Program-made: the position numbers and the translations under genes | Notes under the pieces: generated by a model | Told to the model about the DNA's origin: nothing | What the model saw: the letters and a program-made list of their open reading frames with translations, nothing else | The model's database searches: none | From: PSRI01 sp041484195 | GTDB taxonomy: Bacteria; Bacteroidota; Bacteroidia; Chitinophagales; Chitinophagaceae | Length of the DNA stretch: 64,000 bases | Direction: 5' to 3' | Assembly: GCA_041484195.1 (NCBI GenBank) | Contig: JBGPHC010000008.1 | Location: 1-64,000 of the forward strand | In this document: piece after piece, positions 45,274 to 53,214 of the stretch | Layout of the letters: every line of letters begins with the position of its first letter | Position numbering within the stretch: position 1 is the first letter of the stretch

Positions 45274-46188
45274 TTAGTAGACCAAAGTACGCGGAGCCAA
45301 AGATCGGTTGCCCTGCAGTCCCCCGCTATGAATTACAAGTATATCCGATCCTGGCGGGAAATAATTTTTGTTGATGAGGTCCAGCACAGCATACATCAAT
45401 TTACCCGTATATACAAAATCTGTGGGGAGTCCATGCTCTTTGTATAATTCATTCATGAATTGCATTAATTCAGTATTTTTTTTGGCATAGCCTCCGAAAT
45501 GATAATTCTGATTCAGGATGAAATTCGCTTTCTTATCCGGGCCCGACAGAGTTTCTATATGGTTCTGCAATGAGAGGTTGTCTTTCATCACGCTGATCCC
45601 GATTACTGACTGCCCCGATTCGGCAGATCTCAGGAGTCCGGCCAATGTGGTACCCGTGCCTGCCGCGGCCATAACATGTGAGTAAGCGCTTTTTTCAACC
45701 AGGCCCCATATTTCTGAGGCACCCAGCACACCAGCCTCTCCCGATCCTCCTTCAGGAACCACCAATAAAGGTTCGTTGTCCCGATTGAATGAATGGATCA
45801 ACTGGTCTCTATTTGGGGATTTGAATTCTTCCCTGCTTATAAAATGCAATTCCATTCCCATCCCATGCGCATCCACCAGGGACGGAGACCAGACTTTTGG
45901 CTCTTCTCCCCTGATGATACCCACGGATTTTATTCCATGCAATTGAGACGCCAGGGCAGTCGCGACAATATGATTCGAGTAGGGTCCTCCGAATGTCAAA
46001 AGTGATTTTATGCCACGACTCATGGCATCCTGCAAATAATATTTGAGCTTGAACCATTTATTTCCCGATATCACGGGATGGATTTTATCCAGTCGTAAAA
46101 CCGATAAATTTACCTGACCTGCCCTTGTCCTTTCATTGCTGATTTTTTGAATGGTTGCCGCGCTTAAATCTATTGAAGAAATTTCCAT
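45274..46188 (-). CDS. ACC deaminase / D-cysteine desulfhydrase-family PLP enzyme
   Basis: A 304-residue fold-type II PLP protein. The PLP lysine lies in SGNKWFKLKYYL, followed by the FGGPYSNH substrate loop and the glycine-rich phosphate site AAAGTGTTLAGLL. The family includes 1-aminocyclopropane-1-carboxylate deaminases and D-cysteine desulfhydrases; the substrate is not settled. The open frame reaches 46239; the ATG at 46188 fits family starts better. Confidence 0.85.
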   Translation of the reverse strand: MEISSIDLSAATIQKISNERTRAGQVNLSVLRLDKIHPVISGNKWFKLKYYLQDAMSRGIKSLLTFGGPYSNHIVATALASQLHGIKSVGIIRGEEPKVWSPSLVDAHGMGMELHFISREEFKSPNRDQLIHSFNRDNEPLLVVPEGGSGEAGVLGASEIWGLVEKSAYSHVMAAAGTGTTLAGLLRSAESGQSVIGISVMKDNLSLQNHIETLSGPDKKANFILNQNYHFGGYAKKNTELMQFMNELYKEHGLPTDFVYTGKLMYAVLDLINKNYFPPGSDILVIHSGGLQGNRSLAPRTLVY

Positions 46189-46390
46189 ACAATGCATTAT
46201 TGTTTTCTCATCCAAGCTATATTCTTTATTTTCGGGCATCGAGCGTCAGGGGCATAATCATCAGGAAAGATGAGGAGCTTAAGTTAGCCAAAAAGGATTT
46301 ATTGCTTGAAAAAGATCAGTCATTACTGGAATATCCGAAATGATGTCCTTATACCAATTACACGGCTCAGTTTAAATTCAACCAGCGAAG

Positions 46391-47305
46391 ATGAAACCAA
46401 CACTAGTCATTATGGCGGCGGGGATGGCCTCCAGGTATGGTAGCCTAAAACAGATCCAAAGGTTTGGCCCTTCCGGGGAGACCATCATGGATTATTCCAT
46501 CTATGACGCCATTCATTCCGGTTATGGAAAATGTGTATTCATTGTAAGGAAGGATTTCGTGAAAGAGTTCAGAGAAATATTCGAACCCAGGTTAAAGGGC
46601 AAAATCGAAGTCGAGTATGCATTCCAGGAAATGAATTCTTTCACGGATGGGATGGAAGTGCCTGCCGACCGCAGCAAGCCATGGGGCACTGCGCACGCGG
46701 TGTTATGCGCTTCACCCGCGGTTAGCGAACCATTTGCGGTGATCAACGCGGATGATTTTTATGGACGCGACGCATTTGAAAAGGCTGCCCAATTCCTGAA
46801 AACAGAAAGCAATGACAAAACCTTCAGCCTGGTCGGTTATGATCTCGTGAAAACGCTTTCGCCCAATGGTTCCGTGAGTCGCGGTGTATGCAGGGTGGAT
46901 GATAGAGGAAACCTGGTAGCCATCGCCGAGCGCACCAAGATTTATATGGAGAATGGGAATATCTACTATGAAGAAAATGGAAAGAAAACTGAAGTGCCTG
47001 CTGATTCCAGGGTATCCATGAATTTCTGGGGTTTTACTCCGGCCGTATTTGATTTATGCAAGGAAATGTTTGACCGATTCATAAAGGAAAATAAATCCAA
47101 TCCCAAAGCCGAATTGTATGTGGTTGATGTAGGGGCTGAATTCATTCGGAAACCCGGCCATGTTTTGAAAGTGTTGCCCACCAGTTCCGAATGGTTCGGC
47201 GTTACATACAAAGAAGATGCCCCCGGCGTGCAGGCTTCCATCCGGAATCTTGTCAACAGCGGGAAATACCCCGAAAATCTTTGGGCTTCTCATACAGGAT
47301 CATGA
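46391..47305 (+). CDS. sugar-phosphate nucleotidyltransferase-like protein
   Basis: A 304-residue protein with the nucleotidyltransferase opening VIMAAGMASRYGSLKQ (pyrophosphorylase motif; Lys for phosphate binding), PWGTAHAVL and the metal-binding VINADDFYG. It should transfer a nucleotide to a sugar phosphate, possibly glucose-1-phosphate. Its stop codon overlaps the start of the amidohydrolase gene (ATGA), so the two are translationally coupled. Confidence 0.8.
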   Translation: MKPTLVIMAAGMASRYGSLKQIQRFGPSGETIMDYSIYDAIHSGYGKCVFIVRKDFVKEFREIFEPRLKGKIEVEYAFQEMNSFTDGMEVPADRSKPWGTAHAVLCASPAVSEPFAVINADDFYGRDAFEKAAQFLKTESNDKTFSLVGYDLVKTLSPNGSVSRGVCRVDDRGNLVAIAERTKIYMENGNIYYEENGKKTEVPADSRVSMNFWGFTPAVFDLCKEMFDRFIKENKSNPKAELYVVDVGAEFIRKPGHVLKVLPTSSEWFGVTYKEDAPGVQASIRNLVNSGKYPENLWASHTGS

Positions 47306-48585
47306 AAAAAATTTTCACATTCATCTTCATTCTTCTTGGATGCGGATTTTCCGCTTCGGCGCAATTGGCTACAAAGGATTCATATTATCTCCTCAAGCCC
47401 ATGGCCGTTTTCGACGGGGAGCAGATGCATGAAGGTTGGTGGGTGCTGGTGAAAAATGACAGGATTGAAGAGTTGGGGCCTCCATCTAATTTTAAGTCGA
47501 ATCCAAACTGGGTCATTGTCGACCTCCGGGGTAAGACGGTCTTACCAGGACTGATTGAGGGACATTCGCATCTATTCCTGCATCCATACAATGAGACTTC
47601 CTGGGATGACCAGGTGCTGAAGGAATCCAGGGCAGAACGTACTGCAAGAGCGGTACAACATGCAAGGGCCACCCTGATGGCTGGATTCACTACGGTTCGT
47701 GACCTGGGCACTGAAGGAGCCATGTACGACGATGCAGGGCTTAAGAAAGCCATTGAAAAAGGCGTCATACGAGGGCCCAGAATGATTGTGGCCACCAGGG
47801 CTATCGTCGCCACGGGCATCTATGGCCCCAAACCTGAATCCCCCGATATCGAATCCATTAAAGGCGCAGCCGAAGCCGATGGCATCGAAGGCCTCACCCG
47901 CGAAGTGAGGACCCAGATTGGGAAAGGCGCCGATCTCATAAAAATTTATGCCGACTATCGCTGGGGATTGAATGATGCTTCAAGGCCCAGTTTTACAATT
48001 GACGAATTGAAGGCAGTGGTGGCTGTCTGCAGGAGCAGTGGCAGGCCCGTGGTGGCACACTCTGTAACGGTAGAGGGTATGCGTAGATGCATTGAGGCGG
48101 GAGTGACTACCATCGAACATGGCGATGAAGGCACGTCGGAATTGTTTTCGCTGATGAAGCAGAAGGGAATCGCGTTGTGTCCTACGCTGGCGGCAGGCGA
48201 GGCTGTCCTGGCCTACAGAGGCTGGAAGAAAGGAGTGGATCCTACACCGGCGAGGATCATTGAAAAGAAAAAAAGCTTTGCAGCGGCTTTAGCAGCCGGG
48301 GTAATCATTTGTATGGGTGGAGATGTAGGAGTCTTCACGCACGGAGAAAATTGGAAGGAAATGGAATTGATGGTGGAATACGGAATGTCGCCTCTTGAAA
48401 CCATGCGCTCAGCTACCTCCGTAAATGCCGACGTTTTTGGATATGGGGCCAGTATAGGTCGCATCCGCCAGGGATTGTTGGCAGACCTGATTGCCGTGTC
48501 CAGAGATCCGGTAAAAGATATCCGCCTTTTCAGGAATGTTGTTTTTGTAATGAAAAACGGCGAAATCCTGAAGGAAGAAAAATAG
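47302..48585 (+). CDS. exported amidohydrolase (imidazolonepropionase/dipeptidase-like)
   Basis: A 427-residue metal-dependent hydrolase with a signal peptide (cleavage near SASAQ, residue 20). The metal-binding GHSHL (HxH), KIYADY (Lys), HSVTVEG, EHGDEG and the GGDVGVF aspartate are all present. The family includes periplasmic Xaa-Pro dipeptidases. It shares a four-base ATGA overlap with the nucleotidyltransferase gene; the function link between the two is not obvious. The frame begins earlier (47191), but the signal peptide fixes 47302. Confidence 0.85.
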   Translation: MKKIFTFIFILLGCGFSASAQLATKDSYYLLKPMAVFDGEQMHEGWWVLVKNDRIEELGPPSNFKSNPNWVIVDLRGKTVLPGLIEGHSHLFLHPYNETSWDDQVLKESRAERTARAVQHARATLMAGFTTVRDLGTEGAMYDDAGLKKAIEKGVIRGPRMIVATRAIVATGIYGPKPESPDIESIKGAAEADGIEGLTREVRTQIGKGADLIKIYADYRWGLNDASRPSFTIDELKAVVAVCRSSGRPVVAHSVTVEGMRRCIEAGVTTIEHGDEGTSELFSLMKQKGIALCPTLAAGEAVLAYRGWKKGVDPTPARIIEKKKSFAAALAAGVIICMGGDVGVFTHGENWKEMELMVEYGMSPLETMRSATSVNADVFGYGASIGRIRQGLLADLIAVSRDPVKDIRLFRNVVFVMKNGEILKEEK

Positions 48586-48681
48586 AGGAATGCTGATTGA
48601 TCACCCTCATGAATTAGAGAAACCTGCGCAGAAAATCGCTTCCACTCGAATGATCCCAATGGGCTGAATCAAATTTCAGTT

Positions 48682-49794
48682 CTAATAACCTTTCACCATG
48701 AATACGCAATCCTGCACTTTCTTAACCTGTTGCACCCTATCCATGCTTTTCATGGCTGAATTGCCGGGTAATTTTATGTTCTGAAAAGAAGTGTCCGTTC
48801 TTTTCATTTGGTCAAGAGCCCTGAAAATATTTTTGGAGTTGATAGCGAATACAACACCTTCCGCGGCCACCTGCCGGGTGCTCAGAATACCAATCACTTC
48901 ACCATTCTTGTTCAGGACCGGGCCACCGCTGTTGCCAGGATTGGCCGCAACCGAAATCTGGCAAGTGAGTGTGTCGCCATTGAATCCGGTCTTTGCGCTC
49001 AGATAGCCCTCGCCGTAAACAATTTCGTCCCTGGGATAGCCCAGCGTATAGATGGGTTCGGCCAGGTCGTTGGAAGATTTCTTAATGGCATATGGGAGAG
49101 CGTTCAGGGCTTTGAACAGACTGTCATCAATCTTAAGGATTGCAATATCAAGGCTGTCATCCACAAATATGGTCTTAGCGTTTAATTCAAGTCCAGATTT
49201 GTTTTGAACCGTTACGCGCGAAGCATTTTTCACCACATGAGCATTTGTAACCAGCAAACCCTTTGCGTCGATCAGAAATCCGGTGCCTCCGAATTTGGCA
49301 GGTGTGCCGGGGATTTCAATCTTGTGTTTCACATCCCGCAATTCACTATTGGTATGATTCTGATTTTTTTCAAGTATGTCCAATTTGCGGCCCAATACTT
49401 CAACCTGATTCTTGTCGGCCTTTGGCGTGAGTACGGTAACCATGCCACTGAATAGCAACGCCGTTACGCCAGCTATGGAAGCGGCGACCGCGATGGTTCT
49501 CTTGTATCGGGTCCATAAATAAACCAGCCTGGCTCTTCCGGTGGGAATTTCCCTGATGGCGCCCTCTTTCAGAAGTGCTATATGGGTATCGTGGAGAGTG
49601 GACCGCAAGTTCTTGATATTGGCATGGCGGTTCATTTCATCCAGGAAAAAATGATGCTCAACCACCAACTGGTCCACATCCGCGTTATTCTTGCGCAGTT
49701 CTTCAAACAATTTCCTTTCCTCTTCGGTCATCTCACCCCTGAGGTATCTTTCCGCGGCGTCTAATAAGGTTATATCATCCATCTCAATTGCCAT
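48682..49794 (-). CDS. anti-sigma-like domain fused to a trypsin-like (HtrA-type) serine protease
   Basis: About 370 residues. The N-terminal 95 residues are acidic, helical and cytoplasmic, like the sigma-binding part of Bacteroidota anti-sigma factors (LDAAERYLRGEMTEEERKLFEEL). One membrane segment follows (about 100-123), then a short coiled coil and a periplasmic trypsin-like domain with triad His186 (TNAHVV), Asp216 (LDIAIL) and Ser289 (GNSGGP). No PDZ domain follows. It is encoded directly behind an ECF sigma factor, overlapping it by 11 bases. The start could also be at 49809 or 49782. The regulatory role is inference. Confidence 0.8.
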   Translation of the reverse strand: MAIEMDDITLLDAAERYLRGEMTEEERKLFEELRKNNADVDQLVVEHHFFLDEMNRHANIKNLRSTLHDTHIALLKEGAIREIPTGRARLVYLWTRYKRTIAVAASIAGVTALLFSGMVTVLTPKADKNQVEVLGRKLDILEKNQNHTNSELRDVKHKIEIPGTPAKFGGTGFLIDAKGLLVTNAHVVKNASRVTVQNKSGLELNAKTIFVDDSLDIAILKIDDSLFKALNALPYAIKKSSNDLAEPIYTLGYPRDEIVYGEGYLSAKTGFNGDTLTCQISVAANPGNSGGPVLNKNGEVIGILSTRQVAAEGVVFAINSKNIFRALDQMKRTDTSFQNIKLPGNSAMKSMDRVQQVKKVQDCVFMVKGY

Positions 49795-50392
49795 TTTTAT
49801 ATTGTGCAAAGAATAGTTTCTTCAATCGCAACAGACATTTATATTTCTGGTTCTTGGCATTATCGGCATTCGTGTAACCGAAGTTTTCCGCTATCTCCTG
49901 CATTGATTTCTTGTTGATATAATAGGCTTCCAGGAGGCTCTTACAGGGTTCGCCGATGCTGGTCATGGCCTTTTCCATCATGCCAAACTGGAGACTCCTC
50001 TTATCGTGCTCTTCCATGTCTTCTTCCACTGGAACAATCTCCACCAGGCTCGCAATTTCAGCTTCATACCTCCTGATGTATTGCAATCGTTTCAGCCAAA
50101 GGCGCCTGCACACTGAATATACATAAGTCTTAATCTGGCAACTCAACTCAAATGAATCCGATTTTGACTTTTCGTATAGGATGATAACCGCTTCCTGAAA
50201 AATGTCCTTTGCGTCTTCTTCGGTGCCACTATTGTTCAGGATCAGGTTCTGAATCAGGCTGTAATTGTCCTCGTAGATCTTTTCAATGGCCTTCTTGTCA
50301 TTGACTGCCAACGCTTTAAGTAGTTCTTGTTCCTGTTTATAGCTATCCACCAGGTCTGTATTAATACTTTTATGCCAAGATTGGTAACCCAA
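49784..50392 (-). CDS. ECF-type RNA polymerase sigma factor
   Basis: Up to 202 residues with the sigma-2 region (ETGNE-like GTEEDAKDIFQEAVIILYEK, then YVYSVCRRLWLKRLQ) and a sigma-4 helix-turn-helix (SMQEIAENFGYTNADNAKNQKYKCLLRL). It directs RNA polymerase to a stress or envelope regulon. No ATG start is in frame: the open frame begins with TTG at 50392, and GTG at 50350 is an alternative. It is the first gene of a two-gene unit with the membrane-anchored anti-sigma/protease fusion. Confidence 0.88.
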   Translation of the reverse strand: MGYQSWHKSINTDLVDSYKQEQELLKALAVNDKKAIEKIYEDNYSLIQNLILNNSGTEEDAKDIFQEAVIILYEKSKSDSFELSCQIKTYVYSVCRRLWLKRLQYIRRYEAEIASLVEIVPVEEDMEEHDKRSLQFGMMEKAMTSIGEPCKSLLEAYYINKKSMQEIAENFGYTNADNAKNQKYKCLLRLKKLFFAQYKNGN

Positions 50393-50431
50393 AATTGGTC
50401 AAAAAACTTTTTAAAAAAAATTAGGGTTACC
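50383..50431. repeat. 8-bp inverted repeat between sigma and lipoprotein genes
   Basis: GGTAACCC (50383-50390) and GGGTTACC (50424-50431) form a perfect inverted repeat with 33 bases between. It lies at the 5' edge of the sigma gene in the divergent intergenic region. An operator or a structured leader are possible. Confidence 0.4.
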
Positions 50432-50489
50432 TTTTTCGCCAATCCGTATTAAAATCAAATTTCATTACCAAACTTAAAAAAATTATCGA

Positions 50490-50744
50490 ATGAAAAAGGT
50501 ATTAGTAATTCTGGCTTTTGGCGCTTTTGCTGCCTGTAACAATGCCAGCGAATCAGCTTCAGGTGCAGCTGACAGCGCAAAAACTGAAATCAATGCCGCT
50601 GCTGATTCCGCAAAATCCGCTGTAGGCACAGTTGCTGACTCTGCTAAATCTGCAATCGGTGCTGTAGCTGATTCAGCTAAATCTGCTGTAGGCGCTGTTG
50701 CTGACTCCGCAAAGGCCGCCGCTCAAAAAGCAGTTAAGAAGTAA
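50490..50744 (+). CDS. small lipoprotein of five 11-residue repeats
   Basis: An 84-residue protein with a lipoprotein signal (FGAFAAC, lipid-anchored Cys16). The mature part is almost only Ala, Ser, Asp, Lys, Gly and Val. The pentapeptide ADSAK occurs at residues 27, 38, 49, 60 and 71, an exact 11-residue period, which favours a long amphipathic helix as in late-embryogenesis-abundant-type proteins. The repeat is visible in the DNA with a 33-base period. It is divergent from the ECF sigma gene and ends in a strong terminator. Function unknown; an envelope stress role is a guess. Confidence 0.75.
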   Translation: MKKVLVILAFGAFAACNNASESASGAADSAKTEINAAADSAKSAVGTVADSAKSAIGAVADSAKSAVGAVADSAKAAAQKAVKK

Positions 50745-50785
50745 AGGATACCGAAGTTTTTTTCATATGGCAAGCAATCGTTGAG

Positions 50786-50816
50786 GCCACTCTTTTCCAG
50801 GAGTGGCATTTTTTTT
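50786..50816 (+). terminator. rho-independent terminator after the lipoprotein gene
   Basis: The stem GCCACTC (50786-50792) / GAGTGGC (50801-50807) is 7 bp with an eight-base loop and is followed by A and eight T residues. It separates the lipoprotein transcript from the aromatic leader. Confidence 0.85.
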
Positions 50817-50822
50817 CTGTTA

Positions 50823-50850
50823 TTTGCCGAAAAAAATTTTTTTACTTTCA
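50823..50850 (+). promoter_or_regulatory. weak promoter candidate for the aromatic operon leader
   Basis: TTTG (50823-50826) followed after 16 bases by TACTTTCA (50843-50850), which matches TAnnTTTG in six of eight positions counting the free ones. Transcription would begin about 20 bases before the leader ATG at 50872. Confidence 0.35.
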
Positions 50851-50871
50851 GGAACTTCCTATTTTAGCGAT

Positions 50872-50958
50872 ATGATTTCAACAAGGGCATACCGTTTCTT
50901 TTATTTTTACTCCTACTTTACCGGCAGGACGGGATTGCTTTGGTTGAAACGTTTATAA
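50872..50958 (+). CDS. phenylalanine/tyrosine leader peptide of the aromatic operon
   Basis: A 28-codon frame (ATG to TAA) with the sequence YRFFYFYSYF at residues 7-16: four Phe and four Tyr among ten residues, and Trp24. Such runs are the sensing element of leader-peptide attenuation: a ribosome short of charged tRNA-Phe or tRNA-Tyr stalls there. The frame lies between a terminator that ends the preceding gene and a second terminator hairpin in front of pheA, the first gene of the aromatic cluster. It is too short for standard gene finding. Translation is not proven, but position, composition and the RNA pairing downstream agree. Confidence 0.75.
   Translation: MISTRAYRFFYFYSYFTGRTGLLWLKRL
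50930..50936 (+). promoter_or_regulatory. antiterminator segment inside the leader
   Basis: CGGGATT (50930-50936), within codons 20-22 of the leader peptide, is complementary to AATCCCG (50985-50991), the core of the terminator's left arm. Pairing would prevent the terminator. Ribosome position over this segment would decide which structure forms. Confidence 0.55.
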
Positions 50959-50981
50959 AAAGGAAAAATGAAGTCAACATA

Positions 50982-51017
50982 AAGAATCCCGGTCAACAGG
51001 CCGGGATTCTTGTTTTG
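50982..51017 (+). terminator. attenuator terminator ahead of pheA
   Basis: AAGAATCCCGG (50982-50992) pairs with CCGGGATTCTT (51001-51011), an 11-bp perfect stem with an eight-base loop, followed by GTTTTG. It lies 24 bases after the leader stop and 50 bases before the pheA ATG, where it can only act on the operon's own transcript. Confidence 0.75.
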
Positions 51018-51067
51018 ATAAGATATCGAAATCACTTAAAAAGCATTTGCGACACAAAAATGAATGT

Positions 51068-51961
51068 ATGAACCAAGAGGATAGCAAGGGAAAGATAGTC
51101 AAAACTCGTTCGGCTTCCAATGAAGAGGGAGCCGGATTCCGGGTATCCATCCAGGGTTATGAGGGCAGTTTTCATCAGGAAGCAGCGCAACATTTTTTCG
51201 GCGGGAAAGTGAACGTGATTCCCTGCGCCACATTCAGAGAAGTGGTGAAAATAGCCTCCGACAAAAAGCAAAGTGACGGGGGATTGATGGCCATTGAAAA
51301 CTCAATTGCAGGCAGCATTCTCCCGAACTATAACCTCCTTCAGAAGGGCCATCTGAAAATCATTGGCGAAATCTACCTTCAGATCAGACAGAATTTATTG
51401 GTCAATCCCGGGGTGAAACTCGAAGATATCAGGGAAGTCCATTCCCATCCAATGGCCATCCAGCAATGCCTCGAATACCTGGATCAATTTGACTGGAAGC
51501 TGGTGGAGACGGAAGATACTGCCTTGAGCGCCAAACATATTCAACAGCACCATAGTAAACATATCGCGGCCATCGCCAGTAAAATCGCGGCCGACTTATT
51601 TCAACTGGAGGTCATGGCTCCGAATATCCAAACCATGAAGAATAATTATACACGATTCCTGGTGCTGCAAAGGGAAGACAAGGCCGATACCATTGAGGGC
51701 GCGGACAAGGCTTCAGTAAACTTTCAAACGGATCACTCCAGGGGAAGCCTCGCGAAAGTGCTCACCAGGATCGCCGAAGGAGGAATCAATCTCAGCAAGC
51801 TGCAAAGCATGCCCATCCCTGGCACCGATTTCAAATATTCATTTCATGCCGACATGGAATTTGACAATCTGGATCAATTTCAGGGTGTGATGGAAAATAT
51901 TAAACCGATCACGGAGGGGTTGAAAGTGTATGGTGTATATAAGCGAGGCAGGACCGTATAG
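51068..51961 (+). CDS. pheA: prephenate dehydratase
   Basis: A 297-residue enzyme converting prephenate to phenylpyruvate. The catalytic domain shows QGYEGSFHQEAA, GLMAIENSIAGSI and NYTRFLVL; the C-terminal ACT domain (RGSLAKVLTRIAEGGINLSKLQSMPI) should bind phenylalanine as feedback inhibitor. No chorismate mutase part is fused here; that is on the DAHP synthase at 56.1 kb. The open frame starts with TTG at 51047, but ATG at 51068 is preferred. First structural gene behind the attenuator. Confidence 0.94.
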   Translation: MNQEDSKGKIVKTRSASNEEGAGFRVSIQGYEGSFHQEAAQHFFGGKVNVIPCATFREVVKIASDKKQSDGGLMAIENSIAGSILPNYNLLQKGHLKIIGEIYLQIRQNLLVNPGVKLEDIREVHSHPMAIQQCLEYLDQFDWKLVETEDTALSAKHIQQHHSKHIAAIASKIAADLFQLEVMAPNIQTMKNNYTRFLVLQREDKADTIEGADKASVNFQTDHSRGSLAKVLTRIAEGGINLSKLQSMPIPGTDFKYSFHADMEFDNLDQFQGVMENIKPITEGLKVYGVYKRGRTV

Positions 51962-52019
51962 AAATTAAGGCCCAAGCCATGATAACGGCAGCAATAAACG
52001 AAAATTTCATCTCAGGTTT

Positions 52020-53204
52020 ATGGCAATAATTCAAATGAAAACGGCCAATAGGTTGAACGGAATCGGGGAATATTATTTTTCCCAAAAACTCAGGGAAATT
52101 GAGGATCTGAACCGGCAGGGAAAAAAAATCATTAACCTGGGGATCGGCAGTCCTGATTTACCCCCACATCCGGATGTGATTAGGGAATTGCAGGAGGAGG
52201 CGGCTAGACCCGGTGTTCATGGCTATCAGAGTTATAAGGGATCACCCTTGCTACGAAAAGCAATCGGTGATTGGTATGCCAAATGGTATGCCGTTGACCT
52301 CAATCCAGAAACGGAAATTCTCCCCTTGATTGGAAGCAAGGAAGGGATCATGCATATTTGCATGACCTACCTCAACGAAGGAGACGAAGCGCTGGTGCCC
52401 AATCCGGGTTATCCTACTTATAGCAGCGCGGTTAAATTGGCCGGAGGAATTTGCAGGGAATATCGCCTTGAAGAAAGAAACGGCTGGTTGCCTGACTGGG
52501 AAGCCCTCACAAAGCAGGTCTCCAATAGCAATGGAAGACTGAGACTTTTGTTTGCAAATTATCCGCATATGCCGACTGGTCAACTGCCCAGTATGGAATT
52601 GTTCCGGCAATTCGTGGACTTTGCCAGGAAACACCAGATACTCATCGTTCACGACAACCCTTATTCATTTATCCTGAATGAAAGACCAATGAGCTTGCTT
52701 TCGGTGGAAGGCGCCAAAGAATGTGTCATTGAGCTAAATTCCCTCAGCAAGTCTGCGAATATGGCCGGATGGAGGGTTGGGATGCTTTGCGGCGCGAAGG
52801 AGAGAGTGGAAGAAGTTCTGCGCTTCAAGAGTAATATGGACAGTGGAATGTTTCTGCCGGTGCAACTGGCGGCGGCAAAGGCCCTGACTCTGGGCAAAGA
52901 ATGGTACGACGAAGTAAACGCTATTTATGGAAAAAGAAGGAAGAAGGCCCATGAGCTATTGCAATCCCTGAAATGCGAATATGCCGCGGGTCAGGCAGGA
53001 ATGTTTGTCTGGGCACACATCCCCGACGGATGCGAAAGCGGGTACGTGCTGAGTGATGAACTCCTTCATGGAGCGGGCGTATTTATTACACCAGGAGGGA
53101 TATTCGGTGAAGCCGGTAATTTATTCGTGAGACTGAGTCTGTGCAGCAGTGAAGAAAAATTGCAGGAAAGTATTGATAGGGTAAAAACATTTTTAGGGAA
53201 ATAA
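52020..53204 (+). CDS. class I/II aminotransferase, probably aromatic amino-acid specific
   Basis: A 394-residue PLP aminotransferase. The PLP lysine is in SLSKSANMAGWRVGM, and the Asn/Asp/Tyr region VHDNPYSFI is conserved. Lying between pheA and tyrA, it most likely makes phenylalanine and tyrosine from their keto acids, although sequence alone would also allow an aspartate- or LL-diaminopimelate-type enzyme. A second possible start is the ATG at 52035. Confidence 0.85.
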   Translation: MAIIQMKTANRLNGIGEYYFSQKLREIEDLNRQGKKIINLGIGSPDLPPHPDVIRELQEEAARPGVHGYQSYKGSPLLRKAIGDWYAKWYAVDLNPETEILPLIGSKEGIMHICMTYLNEGDEALVPNPGYPTYSSAVKLAGGICREYRLEERNGWLPDWEALTKQVSNSNGRLRLLFANYPHMPTGQLPSMELFRQFVDFARKHQILIVHDNPYSFILNERPMSLLSVEGAKECVIELNSLSKSANMAGWRVGMLCGAKERVEEVLRFKSNMDSGMFLPVQLAAAKALTLGKEWYDEVNAIYGKRRKKAHELLQSLKCEYAAGQAGMFVWAHIPDGCESGYVLSDELLHGAGVFITPGGIFGEAGNLFVRLSLCSSEEKLQESIDRVKTFLGK

Positions 53205-53214
53205 AAATAAGCAC

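Noticed and set aside
50254..50442. alternative frame starting MAKKVTLIFF upstream of the sigma gene
   Set aside because: It runs out of frame through conserved sigma-factor sequence and ends early; no homology is apparent.
50490..50744. CRISPR-like or satellite repeat because of the 33-base period
   Set aside because: The period is in frame, encodes ADSAK repeats behind a lipoprotein signal and has no spacers; it is a repetitive coding sequence.
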